The position numbers and the translations under genes were made by a program. The notes beneath the pieces were generated by a model. That model searched no databases, was not told the DNA's origin, and saw only the letters and a list, made by a program, of their open reading frames with translations. A stretch of DNA of 5,780 nucleotides, from NCBI GenBank assembly GCA_027056825.1, contig JALUJS010000043.1:1-5780 (forward strand). Reading direction: 5' to 3'. The DNA comes from Candidatus Krumholzibacteriia bacterium (GTDB taxonomy: Bacteria > Krumholzibacteriota > Krumholzibacteriia > LZORAL124-64-63). Below, in pieces: positions 1-5,780 of this stretch. Each line of letters begins with the position of its first letter. Within the stretch, counting starts at the first letter, position 1.

Positions 1-20
1 TACTAGTATAATGGGGTTTT
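1..20 (+). promoter_or_regulatory. Probable promoter (-10 box) of the cysK-cysE operon
   Basis: TATAAT at 7-12 is a perfect match to the bacterial sigma-70 ten-box. It would place the transcription start near 18-20, leaving a leader of about 30 bases before cysK. The -35 box would lie just left of the window, so only half of the promoter can be judged. An 8-base perfect palindrome, TACTAGTA (1-8), overlaps the upstream edge of the ten-box and might be part of an operator, but it is cut by the window edge. The call rests on hexamer match and position only. Confidence 0.6.
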
Positions 21-50
21 ACTGGCAATCGAACTTCCGGGAGGCGGATC

Positions 51-986
51 ATGACCGACAGGATCCACGAATCCATCATCGACCTGGTGGGGGGCACCCC
101 GCTGGTGCGCATCAACCACCTGACCGAGGGGGCCGCCGACCTGGTGGCCAAGCTCGAGTCCTTCAACCCCATGGCCAGCGTCAAGGACCGCATCGGCCTG
201 GCCATGATCGAGGCCGCCGAAAAGGACGGGCGACTCAAGCCCGGCGGCGAGATCATCGAGCCCACCAGCGGCAACACGGGCATCGCCCTGGCCTTCGTGG
301 CCGCGGCCAAGGGCTACAAGGTGACCCTGGTCATGCCCGAGAGCATGTCCCTGGAGCGGCGTGTGGTCATGCGCGCCCTGGGCGCGGAACTGGAATTGAC
401 ACCGGCGGCCGAGGGGCTCAAGGGAACCATCGCCCGCGCCCGGGAACTGGTCGCCGAGCGCCCCGATGCGTTCATGCCCGACCAGTTCGCCAACCCCGCC
501 AACCCCGAGGTCCACGCCCGCACCACCGCCGAGGAGATCTGGGCCGACACCGGGGGCAAGGTGGATGTCCTGGTGTCCGGAGTGGGCACCGGCGGCACCT
601 TGACCGGCGTGGGCCGGCGTCTGCGGGAGAAGAACCCCGACCTGATGATCGTGGCCGTGGAGCCCGAGGAGTCGCCCATCCTTTCCGGCGGTGAACCGGG
701 CCCCCACAAGATCCAGGGCATCGGCGCGGGGTTCGTGCCGGAAATCCTGGACACGAGCCTGATTTCGGAGATCATCACCGTGAGCAGCGACGAGGCCATG
801 GAAATGGCCCGCCGCGCCGCCCGCCAGGAGGGCCTGTTCGTGGGGATCAGTTCGGGAGCCGCGCTGACGGCCGGTTGCCGGCTGGCTGCCCGGCCGGAGT
901 TGGCCTCGCGGCGCATCGTCGTGGTCCTGCCCTCGTTCGGGGAGCGGTACCTGTCGTCGGATCTGTTTGCAGTCTACAGGGATTGA
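51..986 (+). CDS. cysK: Cysteine synthase A (O-acetylserine sulfhydrylase)
   Basis: This is a cytoplasmic PLP enzyme that replaces the acetyl group of O-acetyl-L-serine with sulfide to give L-cysteine, the last step of cysteine synthesis. The 311-residue length is normal for CysK. Visible motifs in order: MASVKDRIG with K45 as the PLP Schiff-base lysine; PTSGNTG (71-77), the loop that binds the substrate carboxylate; QFANPANPEVH (about 145-155), typical of CysK; the glycine-rich phosphate cup GVGTGGT (177-183); GISSGAA (265-271), whose serine contacts the PLP ring nitrogen; and a GERYLSS end. The ATG start is supported by GGAGG at 40-44, six bases upstream. It is the first gene of an operon with the acetyltransferase that makes its substrate; that gene's ATG follows the cysK stop directly. 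CysM or cystathionine beta-synthase-like paralogues are the alternatives, but length, motifs and neighbour favour CysK. Confidence 0.96.
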   Translation: MTDRIHESIIDLVGGTPLVRINHLTEGAADLVAKLESFNPMASVKDRIGLAMIEAAEKDGRLKPGGEIIEPTSGNTGIALAFVAAAKGYKVTLVMPESMSLERRVVMRALGAELELTPAAEGLKGTIARARELVAERPDAFMPDQFANPANPEVHARTTAEEIWADTGGKVDVLVSGVGTGGTLTGVGRRLREKNPDLMIVAVEPEESPILSGGEPGPHKIQGIGAGFVPEILDTSLISEIITVSSDEAMEMARRAARQEGLFVGISSGAALTAGCRLAARPELASRRIVVVLPSFGERYLSSDLFAVYRD

Positions 987-1919
<933 letters not shown>

Positions 1920-1924
1920 AGCGG

Positions 1925-1960
1925 GATGATGGATCAACAGGATATTTGACCCAGATCATC
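1925..1960 (+). terminator. Imperfect hairpin after the cys operon, possible terminator
   Basis: Five bases after the acetyltransferase stop, GATGAT (1925-1930) pairs with ATCATC (1955-1960). Inside this, GGATCAA (1931-1937) pairs with TTGACCC (1946-1952) with one A/C mismatch and a two-base bulge (1953-1954). The loop is about 8 bases. That gives about 12 pairs in one stem. No T-run follows (the next bases are GGAACTGCGT), so it is not a classical intrinsic terminator. It could instead protect the mRNA 3' end, act with Rho, or be chance. Confidence 0.3.
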
Positions 1961-1985
1961 GGAACTGCGTCATGTGAGAAACTCT

Positions 1986-2014
1986 TTGCCGGCAACTGCC
2001 GGCCCGCCTATGAT
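1986..2014 (+). promoter_or_regulatory. Probable sigma-70-type promoter of the exported-protein gene
   Basis: TTGCCG (1986-1991, four of six matches to TTGACA) lies exactly 17 bases before TATGAT (2009-2014, five of six matches to TATAAT). Transcription would start near 2021, leaving about 20 bases of leader that includes the GGGAGGG ribosome site at 2031-2037. The downstream gene therefore seems to be transcribed separately from cysK-cysE. No experimental evidence; the call rests on hexamers and spacing. Confidence 0.5.
1988..2003. repeat. Perfect inverted repeat GCCGGC-AACT-GCCGGC in the promoter spacer
   Basis: Two copies of GCCGGC (1988-1993 and 1998-2003) flank a 4-base AACT spacer and form a six-pair all-GC hairpin. 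Each half is itself palindromic, so the element is at once a direct and an inverted repeat. It overlaps the proposed -35 box and fills the first part of the -35/-10 spacer, a place where a repressor would block RNA polymerase. It could also be a leftover terminator stem for the cys operon, but no T-run follows. In GC-rich DNA a repeat of this size may arise by chance. Confidence 0.4.
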
Positions 2015-2041
2015 CAACCCTTCTTATTCAGGGAGGGTTGA

Positions 2042-2743
2042 ATGCGAAACATCCTGATCTTTGCCTGCTTGTCGATCATCTTGCTCTTGCCGGTTTCCGC
2101 GCGCGCCCAGGACGATTTCATGATGCCCGGACAGACCCGGCCCGGTGAAGCCGTAGCGCCGGATCAGCCCTACGGCTGGAAGTGGCGCTTCCAGATGGGC
2201 GGCCACATGCACCTGAAACGGGATGCCTTCTGGGATAACCGTCGCTTTCCCGGCGACAGTGAAACCCGCTCCTTCCTGTCATGGGATCTGGGCCTGGTCA
2301 ACCTGGACGAGAACCTGGACGGCTGGGGCGGAGGTGTGTTCGCCTGGATCGGCGGTGATTACGAAGGCGCCTGGGGCCTGAAGGGCTATCGGCGCTGGGC
2401 CCTGGGCGGGGAGGCGGAACCCTATTTCCAGGTCGGACCGGGCATCATCCTGGACGCCGGGGCATGGGAGCAGGACTACGGGGATATCGGTGCGGTCCTG
2501 GAGGCCGAACTCGGCATCCGCTACATCGCGGTGAGCACCAGCGTGACTTTCCTGCCCTACACCGGCCGCGGCGCGGACCTGGTATGGAACGGCCAGGATT
2601 ATGTGGAGGTTCCCGGCGAGGACGGCCTGGATGTGGCCTGGAATATGGGCTTGAAGGTGGCGGGACCGTTTGCAGGGATAACGACGGGGATCACCGCCGT
2701 CACGGCCTACCTCGCGCTGCAAAGTCTTGGTGGCCTGGACTGA
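2042..2743 (+). CDS. Exported protein of unknown family, possibly an outer-membrane beta-barrel
   Basis: I do not recognise this family. The 233-residue product begins with a clear Sec signal peptide: MRN, a hydrophobic stretch ILIFACLSIILLLPV, then SARA with predicted cleavage after A22. C9 sits too early in the hydrophobic region for a lipobox, so it is probably not a lipoprotein. The mature part (about 211 residues) is rich in Gly, Trp, Tyr and Asp, with alternating patterns such as WKWRFQMGGHMHL (46-58), GWGGGVFAWIGGDYEGAWGL (94-113) and RYIAVSTSVTFLPYTG (160-175). This would fit amphipathic strands of a small barrel, but no motif proves it, and there is no terminal aromatic residue of the usual barrel signal. 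No internal transmembrane helix stands out. GGGAGGG (2031-2037) four bases before the ATG supports the start. It has its own likely promoter and ends 10 bases from the convergent gatD. Confidence 0.85.
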   Translation: MRNILIFACLSIILLLPVSARAQDDFMMPGQTRPGEAVAPDQPYGWKWRFQMGGHMHLKRDAFWDNRRFPGDSETRSFLSWDLGLVNLDENLDGWGGGVFAWIGGDYEGAWGLKGYRRWALGGEAEPYFQVGPGIILDAGAWEQDYGDIGAVLEAELGIRYIAVSTSVTFLPYTGRGADLVWNGQDYVEVPGEDGLDVAWNMGLKVAGPFAGITTGITAVTAYLALQSLGGLD

Positions 2744-2753
2744 CGGCCCGGTT

Positions 2754-4145
2754 CTACTTCCAGTGCGACGAGATGAAGGCGTCCACCTCCGGGATCCCTC
2801 CCTGGAAGACCAGGTAGCCGTTGTGCGGCTCGCGCTCGGTGATCTCGCCGTTCACCGCAGAGAGCATGATGCGCTTGACCTCCTCGCGGTCCTGGCTCTG
2901 GCCCAGGGCCCAGCCCAGCTTCACGTAGGCCACCTCCGGCAGCATGTTGGCCGCGGGCACCACACCCAGCTCCATGATCTCCCGCCCGGTCTCGTACACG
3001 TACATCTGCACGTATCCCCACAGGGTCTGCACCGTCATGTAGACGTGCACACCGGCGTCCCAGGCCCGCTGCAGGGCCGGGTACAGGGGCTTGTTCACGT
3101 GGCCCAGGCCGGTGCCGGCGATGACGATCCCCTTGTAGCCGTTGTCCACCAGCGAGTCGATGATGTCCGGCTTCATGTTGGGGTAGTAGTAGACCAGCGA
3201 GACGCGGTCGTCGAAGACATCGACCAGCTTGACCCTGGTGTCCTCGCGACGCTTGTGGTAGTCGGTGCGGAAGGGTTTGACCCCGTCGGCGTCCACCTTG
3301 CCCAAAGGGATGTCGCTGAGGGTGCGGAAGGTCGAGCGGTAGCTCGAGTGCATCTTGCGCACGCGGGTGCCGCGGTGCAGCAGGCCGTACTCGTCGCTGG
3401 TGGGACCGAACATGCAGACCATGACCTCGGCGATGTCGCTGGTGGCGGCGGTGCGCGTGGCGTTGATCAGGTTGATGGCCGCGTCGCTGCTGGGCCGGTC
3501 GCTGCTGCGCTGGCTGCCCACCATCACGATGGGCACCGGCGAATCCTGCAGCATGAAGCTCAACGCGGCGGCGGTGTGGTGCATGGTGTCGGTGCCGTGG
3601 CCCACCACGATGCCGGCCACGCCGGTCTCGATCTCCCTGGCGATGGCCCGGGCGGTGCCCAGCCACTGCTCGGGTCCCATGTTCTCGCTGAACACGCCGT
3701 AGAGCTTCTCGGTCTCCATGTTGCAAATGTCCGCCAGCTCGGGCACCGAGCCGTACAGCTCGCCGGGGCTGAAGGCGGGGATCACCGCGCCGGTGCGGTA
3801 GTCCAGGCGGCTGGCGATGGTCCCGCCGGTGCCGAAGAGCTTGACCCGCGGCTTGGCCGGATCCACCGGGAACTCCTTCTCGGGGATCTGGTAGTTGGCC
3901 ACCTTGCGCCCGTGCACGCTGATGGATTCCACCGTGTCATGGCGGACCCCGATGTTGTAGCCGGTTTCCAGCTTCAGGACGATGTGCAAGGCGTCGGCGG
4001 TCTCGCTGCGTGGCAGGATCAGGCCCGAGAAGTCGCCGCGGGTGGTGTGCAGGGTGACCTGGCTCCACACCGGGGCGTTTTCGCGCTGCAGGAGGTCCAG
4101 GGTAGGGCTGCGGTAGCCCTTGAAATCCTCGGCGGTGTGGCTCAC
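2754..4145 (-). CDS. gatD: Glutamyl-tRNA(Gln) amidotransferase subunit D (archaeal-type, asparaginase-like)
   Basis: In the GatDE complex this cytoplasmic subunit hydrolyses glutamine (or asparagine) and passes ammonia to GatE for amidation of Glu-tRNA(Gln). The 463 residues comprise an N-terminal small beta domain (about 20-85, with VTLHTTRGDFSGLILP) followed by an L-asparaginase I-like catalytic region. Catalytic residues expected for the family are visible: GTGGTIASR (T109), GHGTDTMHHTAAALSFM (T185, D186) and the GatD-type RGTRVRKMHSS (K264). MLPEVAYVKLGWALGQ (401-416) near the C terminus is also typical of GatD. The N-terminal extension, the KMH motif and the adjacent gatE rule out a plain asparaginase. 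The start is GTG at 4145, overlapping the gatE stop, with AAAGGA (4157-4152) six bases upstream; the nearby ATG at 4150 is out of frame. The gene looks intact. Its GC content resembles its neighbours. Confidence 0.94.
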   Translation of the reverse strand: MSHTAEDFKGYRSPTLDLLQRENAPVWSQVTLHTTRGDFSGLILPRSETADALHIVLKLETGYNIGVRHDTVESISVHGRKVANYQIPEKEFPVDPAKPRVKLFGTGGTIASRLDYRTGAVIPAFSPGELYGSVPELADICNMETEKLYGVFSENMGPEQWLGTARAIAREIETGVAGIVVGHGTDTMHHTAAALSFMLQDSPVPIVMVGSQRSSDRPSSDAAINLINATRTAATSDIAEVMVCMFGPTSDEYGLLHRGTRVRKMHSSYRSTFRTLSDIPLGKVDADGVKPFRTDYHKRREDTRVKLVDVFDDRVSLVYYYPNMKPDIIDSLVDNGYKGIVIAGTGLGHVNKPLYPALQRAWDAGVHVYMTVQTLWGYVQMYVYETGREIMELGVVPAANMLPEVAYVKLGWALGQSQDREEVKRIMLSAVNGEITEREPHNGYLVFQGGIPEVDAFISSHWK

Positions 4146-4157
4146 GGCATGTCCTTT
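4142..4157 (-). promoter_or_regulatory. gatE/gatD stop-start overlap with internal ribosome site
   Basis: Read on the minus strand, AAAGGA (4157-4152) inside the end of gatE lies six bases before the GTG of gatD. The GTG and the gatE stop TGA share the four-base GTGA (4145-4142). This arrangement normally gives re-initiation by ribosomes finishing gatE, coupling the amounts of the two subunits. It also fixes the gatD start as GTG rather than a later codon. Confidence 0.75.
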
Positions 4158-5780
4158 CCCACGGTGGCGGCGATGCGCGCGCGGACCCGGTTTCCCGCCA
4201 CGCGGCCGCGCAGCTTCGGCATGACAAGGGCCATGATGACCCGGACACGCTTGTCCGGGTCAGGAGGCAGCGCCATGGGCGAGGCCAGGGCCTCGGTCAG
4301 CGCGGCGTCCACCGCCGCGGTGGCTTCGGGCTCCGTCAGAGGCTCCACCGGCTCCGCCTCAGCGCTCCACACGGCCTCCGGCAGCAACTCGCCGCCGGCC
4401 AGGCGGGCCACGGTGTCGCGCCACCACGAACCGGCCGCGGCGACCTGCAAAGGCCGCGGGCACGAGCGGTCAAGCAGCAGGGAGGCCAACTGGTGGGCCG
4501 TGAAACGGGAGCCGTCAGCCCGGACCACCGGCAGCAGTTCGGCGAACAGGTCCCAGGCCCGATGGCGGCTGATGCGCGCGGCCAGGTCGGCCCCGACGCC
4601 CGCGGTGCGGGCGATCCTCTCGCGCTCCCAGGGCGGCAGCGGCAGCCCGGCGCCGATCCGTTCGAGCCGCTCGTCGCTCAGGCCGATGGGGGGCAGGTCG
4701 GTGTCCGGGTACATGCGGTCGGCGCCGGGCAGCACGCGTTCGAAACCCGTGGTGCCGTCGTCCAGGGCCTGGCGGGTCTCCTGGGGCACCCCGGCGAAGG
4801 CCTCGCGGGCGCGGATGAGGATCTCGTTCACCGCGGTGGCCGCATCGCGGGCCGGACCCCACACGATGAGGACGGGGACCTCCGGTCCCACCCCGCAGGC
4901 CTTGGCCACCCGGTCCCATTCGCCGCTGCTCAACGTCGGGGCATCCTGGGTGGACAACAGCAGGTTGGGTAGATGATCCAGGCAGGCGATCACCCGCACC
5001 CGGTCACTGAATTCCTTGAGGAAGCTGGTGCGCGGCTGGGTCTGGACCTGCAGCAGGCCCTGGAAGCCGGGCAGGGCCACGGCCATGACCGTGGCGCCCT
5101 TGTCGATGGCCTTGGCCAGAAAGCGGCATGAAGTGCCGCGCACCGCGGCGGTTACATCACAGCCGCCGTCCGGCAGGTCCTCGGGCCGGGCACCGCGGTG
5201 TTCCAGTTCCCGCTTGATGGCCACCAGGGTGCGCTGGCGCAGGGCCTCGTTGTGGGTCAGGCGCGGGATGGCCCGCAGGCTGGGCACGCCCTTGATCTCG
5301 ATGCGGGTGCCGCCGGCGACCGAGACGTTGACGTCCTGGCGGGCGGCGCCGCTGCCGGTGCGCACCAGGCCGGTGACGCGGCACAGGTGGCGCAGCACCT
5401 GGCCGACGGCCATGGCTTCCTGCGGGGTCTTCATGTCCGGATCGGTGACCGTCTCGATCAGGGGCATGCCCAGGCGATCGGTGTTGAAGGTGCGCACGTG
5501 ACCCCGGTCGCTGACCTCGCGGCAGGAATCCTCCTCGATGCTCAGCTGGCGGATGTGGATGTTCTTGCCGTCGCAGGGGATGTCGCCGTCGGTGCCGACG
5601 ATGGCCGTGCGCTGGAACCCGGTGGGGATGCTCCCGTCCAGGTACTGCTTGCGGGTGATGTGGACCTCGCTGACCACGTTGCAGCCCAGCAGCATGGTGA
5701 TGGCGATGCTGATGTCCAGGGCCTGGTCGTCCATCTCGAACGGCGGCGCGTCGTCCATCTCGTAGGTGCAGACGGTTTCC
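4142..5780 (-). CDS. gatE: Glutamyl-tRNA(Gln) amidotransferase subunit E (archaeal-type), 5' end outside the window
   Basis: GatE binds misacylated Glu-tRNA(Gln), phosphorylates the glutamate with ATP and amidates it with ammonia from GatD. The reading frame stays open to the window edge: seven codons (ETVCTYE) precede the Met at 5758, which is internal, since CTYEMDDAPP matches a conserved GatE block. About 545 codons are visible and some 80-90 N-terminal residues are probably missing. Numbered from that Met: cradle domain with RKQYLDGSIPTGFQRT (36-51), IEEDSCR (74-80), DRLGMPLIE (94-102) and GSGAARQDVNVSV (135-147); an AspRS-like (GAD) insertion about 223-340, the domain that separates GatE from bacterial GatB; the return motif PGADRMYPDTDLPP (344-357); a helical domain to about 470; and a YqeY-like tRNA-binding tail with LVMPKLRGRVAGNRV (511-525). 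It is the gene upstream of gatD and overlaps it by four bases. No frameshift or internal stop is seen. Confidence 0.94.
   Translation of the reverse strand, partial: ETVCTYEMDDAPPFEMDDQALDISIAITMLLGCNVVSEVHITRKQYLDGSIPTGFQRTAIVGTDGDIPCDGKNIHIRQLSIEEDSCREVSDRGHVRTFNTDRLGMPLIETVTDPDMKTPQEAMAVGQVLRHLCRVTGLVRTGSGAARQDVNVSVAGGTRIEIKGVPSLRAIPRLTHNEALRQRTLVAIKRELEHRGARPEDLPDGGCDVTAAVRGTSCRFLAKAIDKGATVMAVALPGFQGLLQVQTQPRTSFLKEFSDRVRVIACLDHLPNLLLSTQDAPTLSSGEWDRVAKACGVGPEVPVLIVWGPARDAATAVNEILIRAREAFAGVPQETRQALDDGTTGFERVLPGADRMYPDTDLPPIGLSDERLERIGAGLPLPPWERERIARTAGVGADLAARISRHRAWDLFAELLPVVRADGSRFTAHQLASLLLDRSCPRPLQVAAAGSWWRDTVARLAGGELLPEAVWSAEAEPVEPLTEPEATAAVDAALTEALASPMALPPDPDKRVRVIMALVMPKLRGRVAGNRVRARIAATVGKDMP

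Noticed and set aside
1946..1975. TTGACC at 1946-1951 as a -35 box
   Set aside because: At 16-18 bases downstream there is only GTCATG/TCATGT, a poor ten-box; the pair at 1986-2014 is much better.
2066..2068. C9 of the exported protein as a lipoprotein cysteine
   Set aside because: It lies only nine residues in, with most of the hydrophobic segment after it; the A-R-A site at residues 20-22 fits signal peptidase I far better.
2707..3726. A 339-codon minus-strand frame within gatD
   Set aside because: It is an alternate frame of gatD with Arg/His/Gly-rich low-complexity composition; gatD in the proper frame has all catalytic motifs.
2754..4145. gatD as an ordinary L-asparaginase
   Set aside because: The N-terminal extra domain, the RVRKMHSS motif and overlap with gatE are specific to GatD.
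2727..4976. A 749-codon open frame on the + strand across gatD and most of gatE
   Set aside because: It is antisense to two strongly conserved genes, has Val/His/Gly/Ala-biased composition without recognisable domains, and has the length expected of a GC-rich shadow frame.
5756..5758. Methionine codon at 5758 as the true start of gatE
   Set aside because: The frame is open upstream to the window edge, and the residues before it (CTYE) form part of a conserved GatE block. The N-terminal part of the cradle domain would be missing, so the start must lie outside the window.

Overview
The window is GC-rich (roughly two thirds GC by eye) and almost completely coding. It looks bacterial. There is a perfect TATAAT ten-box ahead of the first operon and a TTGCCG-N17-TATGAT promoter ahead of the third gene. 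Shine-Dalgarno sites precede the starts, one product carries a Sec signal peptide with an A-R-A cleavage site, and cysteine is made by the CysK/serine acetyltransferase route. I cannot name the phylum. What does not fit a normal bacterium is the right half, which carries gatE and gatD, the archaeal-type glutamyl-tRNA(Gln) amidotransferase.

Left part (1-1919, + strand): a cysteine biosynthesis operon. A promoter at the extreme left edge leads into cysK (O-acetylserine sulfhydrylase). This is followed with zero spacing by an EpsC/CysE-type serine acetyltransferase. Together they convert serine plus acetyl-CoA plus sulfide to cysteine. The acetyltransferase ends without the C-terminal Gly-Asp-Gly-Ile tail that docks enteric CysE into CysK.

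Middle part (1920-2743, + strand): a 122-base intergenic stretch holds an imperfect hairpin just after the operon and a second, all-GC hairpin inside a good sigma-70-like promoter. The promoter drives one gene for an exported protein of unknown family (233 aa, signal peptide, glycine/aromatic-rich mature part).

Right part (2754-5780, - strand): gatE (5' end beyond the window) then gatD, overlapping by four bases (GTGA), so almost certainly translationally coupled. GatD releases ammonia from an amide donor and GatE uses it to convert misacylated Glu-tRNA(Gln) to Gln-tRNA(Gln). Both proteins keep the family's diagnostic motifs and look functional. The gatD stop faces the stop of the exported-protein gene across 10 bases.

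No RNA genes, CRISPR arrays, insertion sequences or phage genes were seen, and no gene-free stretch exceeds 300 bases. The main point of interest is a complete-looking archaeal-type GatDE pair in what appears to be a bacterial genome. I see no novel defence or mobile system.
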